A stretch of 27,706 nt of DNA from Bacillota bacterium (GTDB taxonomy: Bacteria > Bacillota > Clostridia > Lachnospirales > Cellulosilyticaceae). Where the stretch lies: assembly GCA_023410675.1 (NCBI GenBank), contig JAEYPM010000049.1, positions 1-27,706 on the forward strand, read 5' to 3'. Under the pieces are notes generated by a model. It was not told the origin of the DNA and ran no database searches. It saw nothing but the letters and a program-made list of their open reading frames with translations. Positions 1 through 7,670 of this stretch are shown here, in pieces; position 1 is the first letter of the stretch; every line of letters starts with the position of its first letter. Position numbers and translations under genes: made by a program.

Positions 1-50
1 AGATTAAGGAATTGATCTATTAATAAATAAACTATAGTCTAAGAAATTCG

Positions 51-86
51 GGATAAATATGCACTTGAAAACATCCATATTTATCC
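51..86. repeat. 11-bp inverted repeat in gene-free left edge
   Basis: GGATAAATATG (51-61) and CATATTTATCC (76-86) form a perfect 11-bp inverted repeat around a 14-nt loop. Neither strand has a T-run after it, so it is not a convincing intrinsic terminator. The rest of positions 1-175 is very AT-rich and I see no gene in it. Confidence 0.5.
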
Positions 87-175
87 AAAATATAATAACA
101 ATTAAACTAGCACATTAGATTAATTTATTTATAATGTATTTATATTTAATATATTGGCATTAATATGCTTACATA

Positions 176-207
176 AAGAAAAGTAGCTGACATTAGCTAC
201 TTTTCTT
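176..207 (-). terminator. Terminator of the copper-amine-oxidase-N-domain gene
   Basis: A perfect 13-bp stem (176-188 with 195-207) surrounds a 6-nt loop and lies 14 nt past the stop of the leftward gene. Read leftward, the 3' arm ends in CTACTTTTCTT, giving the U-rich end expected of a Rho-independent terminator. Confidence 0.75.
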
Positions 208-221
208 AGTATCAAGTATTA

Positions 222-1424
222 TTATTTTTTGTAAAGATATATGGTTCCAAGGTCTCCACGTTTAAGGTTAAGTCTATTTGAAGGCATCGCGGAAGGTTTT
301 ACATTATTTAATAGTTCAGGATTTACTTCTGTACCTGATTGACCTCTCCATTCTCCTTTAGGTGTACGTCCAGAAGGGTCAATCCCTATAGTTACTATCC
401 CAAATGGAATAGTTTCAGTATCCAAATTTTTAAATATGAAGAATCCATTTTCATCAGTATACACAGGTTCGATGGCTTTCAATCCTCTTCTACTATAATA
501 AGACTCACCTCCATCAGAACCGTCAGCAGTTACTGGCACGAAATCTACTTTAATATTTTTAGCAGGTGTTCCATCCATATAAAGAACTCTACCTGTTAAA
601 TCTACATATCTTTCTTTGCTAAGTTCTACTTTAATAGGTCCTTTATTAGTAATTTCAAGAGTTTTTGTAGTAGAATCGTAATTAGTGTCGCAGTTCATAT
701 ATCTAAATACTTCGTCAGTAATAAAATCCATTGATTTTGTTCTTTTTAGCTGATTATTATAAATCTGTCTTGCTCCATTAAAGTTAAAGTATTTACTGCC
801 TGTAACTAGGTTGATAGTAAAATCTTTACGTTTAATTCCAAATCCTTGTTTGTTAGTTATTTCAGCACCAATTTCTTTTACTACTGTTGCAGGGATATAA
901 ACTAATCCTTTCTCAACAAAAGCAGGCTCATCAAGTTTAACTACCTTACCATCAACTTTTACTGTAATTCCTGATGTGTTAGCCACTTGTCCATCTGTAG
1001 AAACAGATACTGTGTTTGTTTTTGAATCGTAACCAACTGTACATCCTAAGTTTTCAGAAACAAATCTTACTGGAACCATTGTTGTAGAGTTTACTACTTT
1101 TGGTAATGTCTTAAAGTCAATAGCTTTACCATCAACTTGTGGGTATCCATTTTCAGCATTAACTGCAAGTTTGATTGTGGTGCCACTTTTAACGATTTCA
1201 ATATACTCATTTTTAGCTGTCTTTGTGTAGTTTGTTTGTGCTCCAAGATTATCTGCTACTATCCTTAATGGAATAAAAGTTGTTCCATTAACCATGATAG
1301 GTGCTACTGTAGGATTAAGTGTCTTGCCATTGAAAGTTAAAGTAATATCTTTAGCTAGTACTGGAGTTACCATAGTAAAAATTGTTAATGTTGCTGCGAA
1401 TAATGTTGTAATAAGTTTTTTCAT
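222..1424 (-). CDS. Secreted protein with copper amine oxidase N-terminal-like domains
   Basis: 400-residue exported protein. A signal peptide (MKKLITTLFAATLTIF, cleavage near the Ala-Lys at about 25) precedes a region at about 27-145 typical of the copper amine oxidase N-terminal (CAN/stalk) family: a short beta strand, an 'ING/VNGTTFIPLR' segment, then 'MVPVRFVSENLG' and a 'YDSKTNTVSV' strand. A diverged second copy spans about 153-265. The C-terminal part (about 275-400) looks like a beta-sandwich of the carboxypeptidase-regulatory type ('VDLTGRVLYMDGTPAKNI', 'YTDENGFFIFKNL'). CAN domains are common on clostridial cell-surface proteins and do not imply amine oxidase activity; no catalytic oxidase domain is present. 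I start it at the second in-frame ATG (1424), which lies 9 nt from an AAGGGGG site. The ATG at 1433 abuts that site. A role in cell-wall or extracellular binding is inference. The gene stands alone with its own terminator. Confidence 0.85.
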   Translation of the reverse strand: MKKLITTLFAATLTIFTMVTPVLAKDITLTFNGKTLNPTVAPIMVNGTTFIPLRIVADNLGAQTNYTKTAKNEYIEIVKSGTTIKLAVNAENGYPQVDGKAIDFKTLPKVVNSTTMVPVRFVSENLGCTVGYDSKTNTVSVSTDGQVANTSGITVKVDGKVVKLDEPAFVEKGLVYIPATVVKEIGAEITNKQGFGIKRKDFTINLVTGSKYFNFNGARQIYNNQLKRTKSMDFITDEVFRYMNCDTNYDSTTKTLEITNKGPIKVELSKERYVDLTGRVLYMDGTPAKNIKVDFVPVTADGSDGGESYYSRRGLKAIEPVYTDENGFFIFKNLDTETIPFGIVTIGIDPSGRTPKGEWRGQSGTEVNPELLNNVKPSAMPSNRLNLKRGDLGTIYLYKK

Positions 1425-1593
1425 ATAAATCATCCCCCTTTAGATTTGTTATGATACTAATTGATACTTAAGGCAGTACTGATTTAGATTGTAAATTTTC
1501 ATATTAGAGTTATATTAAATTTAATATTAGTTTTATGTAGGTCTCAAAACATAATTGTTAATTTTTTAACGTGCTGGAATATTAGTATTTTAA

Positions 1594-1630
1594 CAAAAAA
1601 GTTAGCTTAACTAATAGTGTTAAGCTAACT
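1594..1630 (-). terminator. Terminator of the aminotransferase operon
   Basis: An 11-bp perfect stem AGTTAGCTTAA/TTAAGCTAACT (1600-1610 with 1620-1630) has a 9-nt loop. On the minus strand it is followed directly by TTTTTTGTTA. It lies about 50 nt past the stop of the HisC-like gene. Confidence 0.85.
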
Positions 1631-1678
1631 TCACTAATAGCTTATTTATAGCTAGAGAGATGTTTCTTTTAGCTGGAT

Positions 1679-2746
1679 TTACATATGAGATTGCACATAA
1701 TTTCTAATAAAGTTTAACACGACTTCCATTTCTTCATCCGTTCCTATAGTAATACGCAGGTGGTTAGAGATACGTGGGGCATTAAAATAACGAACAAAAA
1801 TGTTTTCTTGTTTTAATGCCTCAAAAAGTTCTTTCATTGAAAGTGCTGGATGGGTTACGAAAAGGAAGTTGGTTTTAGAATCTGGCAGAATAAAACCAAG
1901 TTCTCTTAGTTCTTTAGTGACATAATCCCTCGTCTTTATGATTTTTCGTGCGGACTCTTTTGAGTAGTCAGCATCTTTAATAGCAGCAGTAGCTAAAGTT
2001 TGGGCTATAGTGTCAATAGGGTAAGAGTTAAAAGAGTCTTTAACAGCCTTTAATGCTTCTATAAGTTCGTTAGAGCCAAGGGCTACCCCAAGCCTCATTC
2101 CTGCCAAGGCTAAAAACTTTGAATAAGTTTGGATAACCAGTAAGTTATCATAGCGATCAATAAGCTTTACTGCTGATTCTGACCCAAAGTCAACATAGGC
2201 CTCGTCAATGATTACAATGACATCGCGGTTTGCCTTTAAGATATCTTCTATAAAATCTAAGTCCATACCTATAGAGGTAGGGGCATTAGGATTGGCAAAA
2301 ATAATGCCTCCGTTTGGTACCATATAATCTTCCTTAACAAGCTTAAAATTCTCATCAACAGGAACTTGTCTATATTTAATATTATAGAGGTTGCCATAGA
2401 CAGGATAAAAAGAGTATCCAATGTCTGGGAAAAGAACCTCTTTATCAGAATTAAAAAATGTCAAAAAAGCCAGTGCCAACACTTCGTCGGATCCATTTCC
2501 TACAAATAGCTGATCATTGTTTAAATGGTGATAGTCTGCTAAGGCAGAAACTAATTGATCAGAAGTTGGATCTGGATAGAGTTTTAGCCTATCTAAATCA
2601 AATGCTTGCATAGCCTCCTTAAGTTTTGGAGAAGGAGGGTATGCATTTTCGTTTGTATTTATTTTAATAATCCCTTTTTGTTTTGGCTGTTCACCAGCAA
2701 CATAAGGGGCTACTTTTCGTAGTTTATCACGCCATAGTTTTTCCAT
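1679..2746 (-). CDS. hisC: HisC-like PLP-dependent aminotransferase
   Basis: 355 residues, the usual length for histidinol-phosphate aminotransferases (fold-type I, class I/II). HisC converts imidazole-acetol phosphate and glutamate to histidinol phosphate and 2-oxoglutarate in the cytoplasm. Visible motifs: 'NTNENAYPPSP' near 30-40 (substrate-loop signature of the HisC branch), 'NGSDE' at 84-88, 'NPNAPT' (152-157, PLP-binding Asn), 'DEAYVDF' (181-187, Asp181 contacting the pyridine nitrogen), and 'TYSKFLALAGMRLG' with Schiff-base lysine K210. The start codon follows the stop of the upstream aminotransferase without a gap (TAAATG), and a GAGGTGA ribosome site lies inside that upstream gene, so the two are surely cotranscribed. 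No other histidine genes are nearby, so the true substrate could instead be an aromatic amino acid or threonine phosphate (CobD/Cob-type paralogues). Family assignment is secure; the symbol is less so. Confidence 0.75.
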   Translation of the reverse strand: MEKLWRDKLRKVAPYVAGEQPKQKGIIKINTNENAYPPSPKLKEAMQAFDLDRLKLYPDPTSDQLVSALADYHHLNNDQLFVGNGSDEVLALAFLTFFNSDKEVLFPDIGYSFYPVYGNLYNIKYRQVPVDENFKLVKEDYMVPNGGIIFANPNAPTSIGMDLDFIEDILKANRDVIVIIDEAYVDFGSESAVKLIDRYDNLLVIQTYSKFLALAGMRLGVALGSNELIEALKAVKDSFNSYPIDTIAQTLATAAIKDADYSKESARKIIKTRDYVTKELRELGFILPDSKTNFLFVTHPALSMKELFEALKQENIFVRYFNAPRISNHLRITIGTDEEMEVVLNFIRNYVQSHM

Positions 2747-3937
2747 TTACTTCACCTCATATAATTTTGCAAGTTTCGTAAATGCCTGAAGTGAATTCTC
2801 AATGCGTTCATTAGAGATACAATAAGCAAGTCTCACATAACCAGGGCATCCAAATCCAGAGCCTGGAACGAGCAATAGATTAAATTGTTTAGCATCTTGA
2901 CAAAACTGTTTATCGTCTTCAATAAGTGCTTTAGGAAATAAATAAAAAGCACCTTGAGGTTTAACACAAGAAAATCCAAGACTTGTTAAATGGTTGTACA
3001 AAAGATCTCTATTTTTTTGATAAATGCTTACATCTACAGAACTATCAAGGCATTTAGCGATGACTCTTTGGAAAAGAGAAGGGGCATTAACAAAACCAAG
3101 GATACGGTTTGCCACATTAAGTGCACCAAGTATATCACTAAGATCATCCATCTCAGGTGATACAGCAATATAACCGATTCTTTCTCCAGGAAGAGATAAG
3201 GACTTACTATAAGAGTATCCAATAAATGAATTTTTATAATACTTTAATATACATGGCACAGGTGTATTGTCATAAACAAGCTCTCTATAAGGCTCATCAG
3301 AAATAAGATAGATGCTTATTCCTAGTTCTTTCTCCTTTTTTGAAAGAACGCTGCTAAGGCCCTTAATAGCTTCTTCAGAGTAGATGACACCAGTTGGATT
3401 GTTTGGTGTATTGATAATAACAGCTTTCGTTTTATTAGTAATTTTGCTTTCTAATGCCTCAAGGTTTGGCTCAAAAGTAGTTGTATCAGGAGGAACAACA
3501 ACAAGTGTACCATCAAAGTTATTCACATAGTTTGCATATTCTCCAAAAAATGGAGCAAAGGCAATGACCTCATCCCCAGGATTTAAAAGAGATTTTAATA
3601 TAATATTTAATCCGCCAGCAGCACCGCAGGTCATGACAAGGTGCTCATGTGTCAGATTTAAGTTATCTTTTTTATTGAGGTACGCAGCGATAGCTTCCCT
3701 TACATCCTCATAACCAGAGTTATTCATATAGCCATGAACCATATTAGGATGTTCACTTGAAAGGATCTCTATAGTAGCTTTTTTAATGTTTTCAGGTGGC
3801 TCAACATATGGGTTACCTAAGCTAAAGTCATAAACGTTTTCTGCCCCATAAATACCAGATAATCGTTTGCCTTCTTCAAACATAGCACGTATCGTTGAAC
3901 TGTTTTTAACAAGGGTTTGCATTTTTTGTGATATCAT
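2747..3937 (-). CDS. Class I/II PLP-dependent aminotransferase, AspC-like
   Basis: 396 residues, a full-length fold-type I aminotransferase. Motifs in order: 'DFSLGNPYVEPPENI' near 37-51, 'TCGAAGGLNIILKSLLNPGDEV' region (103-124) forming the PLP phosphate site, 'NTPNNPTG' (176-183), 'ISDEPYRELVY' (212-222, Asp214), and 'SYSKSLSLPGERIGY' with the PLP lysine K245. It resembles the aspartate/tyrosine/aromatic group used widely in Clostridia. Substrate specificity cannot be read from these motifs. The ATG lies 8 nt after an AAGGAG site. It is the promoter-proximal gene of a two-gene leftward operon with the HisC-like gene, joined with no intergenic base. Pairing of two transaminases may reflect linked amino-acid interconversion, which is inference. 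Confidence 0.85.
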   Translation of the reverse strand: MISQKMQTLVKNSSTIRAMFEEGKRLSGIYGAENVYDFSLGNPYVEPPENIKKATIEILSSEHPNMVHGYMNNSGYEDVREAIAAYLNKKDNLNLTHEHLVMTCGAAGGLNIILKSLLNPGDEVIAFAPFFGEYANYVNNFDGTLVVVPPDTTTFEPNLEALESKITNKTKAVIINTPNNPTGVIYSEEAIKGLSSVLSKKEKELGISIYLISDEPYRELVYDNTPVPCILKYYKNSFIGYSYSKSLSLPGERIGYIAVSPEMDDLSDILGALNVANRILGFVNAPSLFQRVIAKCLDSSVDVSIYQKNRDLLYNHLTSLGFSCVKPQGAFYLFPKALIEDDKQFCQDAKQFNLLLVPGSGFGCPGYVRLAYCISNERIENSLQAFTKLAKLYEVK

Positions 3938-3974
3938 TTTATATACTCCTTTTTGCTCTTGTAGTCTTTAAATC

Positions 3975-4003
3975 ATTTTAGCACAAGTTAGAATAATATT
4001 AAA
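3975..4003 (-). promoter_or_regulatory. Possible promoter of the aminotransferase operon
   Basis: On the minus strand an extended -10 (TGC followed by TAAAAT, complement of 3975-3980) lies 17 nt downstream of a weak -35 (TTTAAT, complement of 3998-4003), about 40 nt before the first gene. The region is AT-rich, so this is tentative. Confidence 0.35.
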
Positions 4004-4040
4004 ATATGAAAAGATAAATAATTCACTTAGGACTTGAATT

Positions 4041-4069
4041 TTGACTAAAAAATGATAATATATTATATA
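4041..4069 (+). promoter_or_regulatory. Sigma-A promoter of tRNA-Gln
   Basis: TTGACT (4041-4046) and TATATA (4064-4069) are separated by exactly 17 nt. The predicted start is about 7 nt before the tRNA 5' end, a short leader typical of single tRNA genes. Confidence 0.7.
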
Positions 4070-4083
4070 GACATTATTACTGA

Positions 4084-4156
4084 TGGGTTGTCGCCAAGCG
4101 GTAAGGCACTGGACTCTGACTCCAGCACTCCGAAGGTTCGAATCCTTCCAGCCCAG
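4084..4156 (+). tRNA. tRNA-Gln (anticodon CUG)
   Basis: A full cloverleaf can be drawn: acceptor TGGGTTG/CAGCCCA with a G discriminator (4156), D arm GCC...GGC containing AAGCGGTAA, anticodon stem CTGGA/TCCAG with loop CTCTGAC (anticodon CTG, reading CAG), and T arm GAAGG-TTCGAAT-CCTTC. The weak first pair and the loop match glutamine tRNAs. CCA is not encoded (GTTA follows). By my count the variable loop has 6 nt, one more than in the usual bacterial tRNA-Gln. Confidence 0.95.
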
Positions 4157-4162
4157 TTACAT

Positions 4163-4206
4163 AAGGTTGTATCTCATATATTTATGTGAGTTGCAACCTT
4201 TTTATT
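4163..4206 (+). terminator. Terminator of tRNA-Gln
   Basis: AAGGTTG (4163-4169) pairs with CAACCTT (4194-4200), with an inner CTCATA/TGTGAG helix, and TTTTATTTT follows. It begins 7 nt after the tRNA and ends 36 nt before the next gene. Confidence 0.8.
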
Positions 4207-4241
4207 TTAATTTTGTTTTTTCTTATGAAAAGGGGAATATT

Positions 4242-4955
4242 ATGAAACTAAAAAAGATAATCCATATGATTAAAAAACTAATGATTATTGGCGTGATAGG
4301 CTTGGTAAGCATTTTCTTAGTGGGAGCGGCAGTTAACTATATAGTCGTTAAAAATGCAAATAAATATATTGTAAGTACAGCAGAAGAAACTAAAGATAAG
4401 GACGCACAGGCAATTATTGTTCTTGGATCCTATGTGCATCCAAGTGGCACGCCTTCGGGGATATTAAAAGATCGACTAGACACAGCGATACAAGTATTTA
4501 ATCAAAACAAGAACTTAAAAATCTTAGTGTCAGGAGATCATGGCAGAACAAACTATGACGAAGTGAATGTCATGAGAGAGTACTTAGAAGATAAAGGCAT
4601 ACCATCTTCTCAGATATTCATGGATCACGCAGGTTTTAGTACCTATGAGACGATGTACCGTGCAAAAGAGATCTTTGAAGTAGATAAAGCAATTATTGTT
4701 ACCCAAGACTATCACCTAAAAAGATCCGTTTACTTAGCTAGGAAAAAGGGAATTGAGGCCTATGGTGTAAAAGCAGATATTTATACATATCCAGGGATTA
4801 AAAGGTTTACAGCAAGAGAAGTTTTAGCTAGGATAAAGGATTTTGCCTTTGCTAATATCTTAAAGCCAAAACCAACCTATTTAGGAGATAAAATTCCTGT
4901 TATGACAAGTGACAGCAGCCTCACACATGATAGGAAAGAGCTTGGGAAAAAATAG
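4242..4955 (+). CDS. SanA/YdcF (DUF218) family membrane-anchored protein
   Basis: 237 residues. One N-terminal transmembrane helix (about 13-34) follows a basic start (MKLKKIIHMIKK). The rest is a DUF218/SanA-ElyC-YdcF domain: 'AIIVLGSYV' (about 57-65), 'RLDTAIQVF', 'ILVSGDHG' (Ser-Gly-Asp/Gly loop), 'YLEDKGIPSSQIFMDH', 'STYETMYRAKEI', and 'IIVTQDYHLKRSVYLARKKGIEAYG'. SanA is linked to envelope barrier function and vancomycin exclusion in Enterobacteria; the biochemical role is unknown. The ATG at 4242 has an AAGGGG site 6-8 nt upstream; a longer in-frame extension runs back through the tRNA and is not real. Its last codons are duplicated downstream at 5872-5940, just before the intact LRR gene, which shows that the 3' end of this gene was part of a local duplication. 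Confidence 0.8.
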   Translation: MKLKKIIHMIKKLMIIGVIGLVSIFLVGAAVNYIVVKNANKYIVSTAEETKDKDAQAIIVLGSYVHPSGTPSGILKDRLDTAIQVFNQNKNLKILVSGDHGRTNYDEVNVMREYLEDKGIPSSQIFMDHAGFSTYETMYRAKEIFEVDKAIIVTQDYHLKRSVYLARKKGIEAYGVKADIYTYPGIKRFTAREVLARIKDFAFANILKPKPTYLGDKIPVMTSDSSLTHDRKELGKK

Positions 4956-5016
4956 GGGAGAAATAGTGAAAAAGTAGGAAAGTTGTAGAGTATGTTGCCA
5001 TGTAGGGGTGAGGGAA

Positions 5017-5863
5017 ATGTCAGAATCGATATCTAAAGTAATAATAAGTATTGCTTTCGCATGCGTTATAAGCCTTCTAGTATCAGGGATTGTATTAATG
5101 AACTATATACTTTACTCAACATTTTTCAATACGAGTAAGCTTAGTGGTGTTTATTATTATAAACTTGTTTGAAGTGTTTTTTGCGAATATATTTTATTAA
5201 ATATACAAGACCTCAACGGATTTTTTGAACCCATTAGAATTCATATATGCCCCAATGAGTGATGAATTTGTTCTATTGCCTTATTCAAAAAGAATTATAG
5301 ATATAATACATCCTAAAGAGGCACCATTAGGAGATAAGAGAGTCTATTTTAAAGATACAAATCTTTAGGAAGCGATTAAAGATATTCTAGGAATCAAGGG
5401 AAGGGATGTTTTCAGAAGTGATTTAAGGGATATTAAAGAATTAAACTTAAACGGGAAAAATATAGTATCTTTGGAAGGACTGGAATATGCTTTTTGCATA
5501 GAAAAACTTGAACTTGAATCAAATAATATAGTAGATATAACGCCTCTTGCATCACTTAAAAATATAAAAGAACTTTATCTAGGAAATAATTGCATTACAT
5601 ACATATATGAATTAAGAAGCCTTGTAGACTTAGAGAAATTAAGCCTTCATCACAATAATATTAAGATGATAAAATCACTTGAAAAACTTGAAAAGCTAGA
5701 ACACCTTGATCTAGGTCGTAATCAAATAAAGTATAGTGATCCAATAAGGTACTTAAAGCAGCTAAAATACCTTGATATTAGAAAAAACAATATTGTTGAT
5801 TACATAGTATTAGATCATATGAATATAAGTACATTATTAGATGATAGGCATAAGATATCATAA
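5017..5863 (+). pseudogene. Broken copy of the membrane leucine-rich-repeat gene
   Basis: This is a decayed paralogue of the gene at 5893-6888. A good ribosome site (AGGGGTGAGGG) precedes ATG 5017, which opens a 51-codon stretch with one transmembrane helix ending 'SGVYYYKLV' and a TGA at 5170-5172; the intact copy has 'TGFYSKDTS' at that place. Homology resumes in another frame near 5240 ('EFVLLPYSKRIIDI' against 'TVIVLPHSRTVLDI'). It continues through 'VYFKDTNL', an in-frame TAG at 5366-5368 where the intact copy has Glu, and 'EAIKDIL' into 'VSLEGLEYA' and about four 22-residue LRRs to the stop at 5863. There is at least one frameshift plus a nonsense codon. The LRR part alone is open from a TTG at 5471 but has no convincing start signal, so I do not call it a working gene. 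Confidence 0.8.
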
Positions 5864-5871
5864 ATTTAAGT

Positions 5872-5940
5872 GTTTATGATAAAGTCCATGTTATGACAGG
5901 TGATAACAGTCCACTTAATAAGAAAGAAGTTGAAACAATT
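5872..5940 (+). pseudogene. Relic of the 3' end of the SanA-like gene
   Basis: Translated in frame, this reads 'VYDKVHVMTGDNSPLNKKEVE', parallel to the end of the SanA-like protein ('LGDKIPVMTSDSSLTHDRKEL'). The DNA shares GATAAA and GTTATGACA with the same spacing. It lies in the same position relative to the second LRR gene as the genuine 3' end does to the first, so it marks the edge of a tandem duplication. Confidence 0.7.
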
Positions 5941-6888
5941 ATGTTACCCATAAGTAGTATTTATCTTGAATTATTTTTTGTTAAGTTTTTTGCCATGATT
6001 CTCATGATGGCGGCAGCACTAACGGTTGCCTTGTGGGCAAAGAAAAGAGGGAAAATAAATATTAGAATAGGTGCATTCATCATAGCAGGATTTTTCGCTA
6101 TCTGTGCGAGTGCTTTTATAGTAGATTTGACTGCAGCATTTACAGCTAACTATGAGTATGTAGTAGGAAAACCTACAGGGTTCTATTCTAAGGATACAAG
6201 TATAAACGCTCGTGGATATAAGAAAATGTATTTTACGGTAGGCAATGAAGATTTTGTTCTTGGTTATGACCATTATAAAAAGTACTTAGACATCCTTTTG
6301 ACAGATGAAACATGTACGGTTATTGTACTACCACACTCAAGAACGGTTTTGGATATTAAGGCTACACCATCAGAAGAAGACTTAGAGATACGTAAACAAG
6401 ATATGAAGGTCATACATTTTGAGGATAAAAATTTAGAGAAAGCAATAATGAATGATTTGCGTACAAAGAAGATTACTGTAGGCATGATAAGAAAAACAAA
6501 AGAACTTTGCCTAAGAGATGCTCATATTGTATCTTTAGAAGGACTACAATATGCTCAGCGGTTAGAAAAACTAGATCTAAGTCAAAATAAAATAAAAGAC
6601 ATAACGCCCCTTAAAGATCTTGAAAATTTAAAAGACCTTAACTTAGCACATAATAAGGTAACGAGTATTAAGGCACTTCGAAACCTTAAAAGTCTTGAAC
6701 AATTGCGACTACACGATAATTATATTCAAGATATAATCCTCCTAAAGTCTTTGGAAAATTTGACAGTATTATACATTAGTGATAACAGTATAAGGGATAC
6801 TACAATGCTGGATAGTTTATCAGGACTACAGATTGTAGAAGACTCAAATAATCCAAGGAAAGACATAACAAGCAGTGGGCTTAATTAA
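5893..6888 (+). CDS. Membrane protein with leucine-rich repeats (intact copy)
   Basis: 331 residues from the first ATG, or 315 from ATG 5941. Two transmembrane helices (about 30-50 and 58-82) are followed by a non-repeat segment (about 85-170: 'VGKPTGFYSKDTS', 'YFTVGNEDF', 'IVLPHSRTVLDI'), then 'IHFEDKNLEKAIMNDL' and a run of about five 22-residue leucine-rich repeats (about 205-315) of the SDS22/internalin type (LEKLDLSQNKIKDITPLKDL and its successors). LRR arrays of this kind bind protein partners. With the helices at the N-terminus, the array may face the cytoplasm or the outside; topology is not settled. The first 16 residues read into the SanA 3' relic, so the native start is probably ATG 5941, although neither ATG has a strong ribosome site. 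The broken copy lies just upstream. Function unknown. Confidence 0.7.
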   Translation: MTGDNSPLNKKEVETIMLPISSIYLELFFVKFFAMILMMAAALTVALWAKKRGKINIRIGAFIIAGFFAICASAFIVDLTAAFTANYEYVVGKPTGFYSKDTSINARGYKKMYFTVGNEDFVLGYDHYKKYLDILLTDETCTVIVLPHSRTVLDIKATPSEEDLEIRKQDMKVIHFEDKNLEKAIMNDLRTKKITVGMIRKTKELCLRDAHIVSLEGLQYAQRLEKLDLSQNKIKDITPLKDLENLKDLNLAHNKVTSIKALRNLKSLEQLRLHDNYIQDIILLKSLENLTVLYISDNSIRDTTMLDSLSGLQIVEDSNNPRKDITSSGLN

Positions 6889-6990
6889 GATAATTTTATA
6901 GAAGCTGTAAAGAACATGAAAATACATAGGGATAATGAACAAAAAATAATAAATAAGAAATAATAAATAATTTTGTGCGTAAAAAATAAT

Positions 6991-7035
6991 ATTATTAAAA
7001 AGGATATTATTAAAAAGGATATTATTAAAAAAGAA
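6991..7035. repeat. Three tandem 15-bp repeats
   Basis: ATTATTAAAAAGGAT occurs twice exactly (6991-7005, 7006-7020) and a third time with two end changes (7021-7035). It sits between the stop of the LRR gene and the cold-shock terminator. This is probably slippage in AT-rich spacer DNA, with no coding sense. Confidence 0.8.
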
Positions 7036-7057
7036 TAACTTGTTAAAAGAATATAAA

Positions 7058-7087
7058 TTAAAAAGGCGATGTCTTATGACATCGCCT
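7058..7087 (-). terminator. Terminator of the cold-shock gene
   Basis: AGGCGATGTC/GACATCGCCT is a perfect GC-rich 10-bp stem (7064-7073 with 7078-7087) with a 4-nt loop. On the minus strand TTTTTAATTT follows. It lies 20 nt past the csp stop. Confidence 0.9.
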
Positions 7088-7106
7088 GTAATTCACATAA
7101 GTGTTA

Positions 7107-7304
7107 TTATGCACGAACTACGTTTGCAGCTTGTGGTCCTCTGTTTCCTTCAACTATTTCGAAGTTAACTGTTTGACCTTCTTCTAAAGTTTTAAATCCA
7201 TCACCTTGGATAGCTGAGAAATGAACGAATACGTCATCTCCATCTTCTCTTTCAATAAATCCAAATCCTTTTTCTGCGTTAAACCATTTTACTTTACCTG
7301 TCAT
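7107..7304 (-). CDS. Cold-shock protein, CspA family
   Basis: 65 residues, a single cold-shock domain (five-stranded OB fold) that binds single-stranded RNA and DNA and acts as an RNA chaperone. It has both RNA-binding motifs, RNP1 'KGFGFIE' (about 13-19) and RNP2 'VFVHFSAI' (about 26-33), plus the family start 'MTGKVKWFNAEKG' and end 'GPQAANV'. The ATG follows an unusually strong AAGGAGG site. A promoter about 118 nt upstream gives a long 5' leader, as in known cold-shock genes, and part of the leader can pair with the ribosome site. It is monocistronic with its own terminator. The family is certain; which paralogue (CspA to CspD naming) is not meaningful here. Confidence 0.95.
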   Translation of the reverse strand: MTGKVKWFNAEKGFGFIEREDGDDVFVHFSAIQGDGFKTLEEGQTVNFEIVEGNRGPQAANVVRA

Positions 7305-7307
7305 TAC

Positions 7308-7392
7308 TAGGCCTCCTTAAAAATCTTTATTGCTAAAACACTGTTACGCAAAACGTTTCGGTCCTGCATTTTGTTTTAATACTTGAGGCCTA
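7308..7392 (-). promoter_or_regulatory. Cold-shock leader with anti-Shine-Dalgarno element
   Basis: On the minus strand, TAGGCCTC (complement of 7385-7392) near the 5' end of the leader is fully complementary to GAGGCCTA (complement of 7308-7315), which overlaps the AAGGAGG ribosome site. The 8-bp GC-rich helix would close a loop of about 69 nt and hide the site. Temperature-dependent folding is known for cspA mRNA; its use here is inference. Confidence 0.5.
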
Positions 7393-7429
7393 CATTCGTT
7401 TTTGGTTCAATATTTTAACTTACACAATT

Positions 7430-7458
7430 AGATTACCATAAATATTTCAAAAAATCAA
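7430..7458 (-). promoter_or_regulatory. Sigma-A promoter of the cold-shock gene
   Basis: On the minus strand TTGATT (complement of 7453-7458) and TAATCT (complement of 7430-7435) are 17 nt apart. The expected start is near 7423, leaving a leader of about 118 nt. The remaining bases of the 501-nt gap 7305-7805 hold the thyA signals listed separately and no gene. Confidence 0.65.
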
Positions 7459-7638
7459 GGCTTTTTAGTTTCTTTTACCAACTGATATTTTGAAACATAT
7501 GTGCAAACTATGGTAAATATACAGAGTTTTACGCAATTTTTATTATAAATATAATAAATATTGTGTCTAAAATAAGGTCGATTTATACATTGATATAGTA
7601 ATATAGCATATAATGTGATATTTTATAGGTATACTAAA

Positions 7639-7668
7639 AGTACATTTTTACAAACATAATGTTATAAT
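7639..7668 (+). promoter_or_regulatory. Probable promoter of thyA-folA
   Basis: A perfect TATAAT (7663-7668) is preceded at 18 nt by AGTACA (7639-7644, matching only the ACA half of the -35 consensus). It would start a leader of about 130 nt before thyA. Confidence 0.4.
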
Positions 7669-7670
7669 AA

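Noticed and set aside
339..599. Small reading frame opposite the CAN-domain gene
   Set aside because: It lies wholly antisense to a clear coding gene, with no ribosome site and no recognisable family.
4083..4241. N-terminal extension of the SanA-like protein
   Set aside because: The extension is the tRNA-Gln gene and its terminator read as protein; ATG 4242 has a ribosome site and a normal signal-anchor start.
6991..7035. CRISPR-like repeat array
   Set aside because: The units are directly adjacent 15-bp AT-rich repeats with no spacers and no cas genes.
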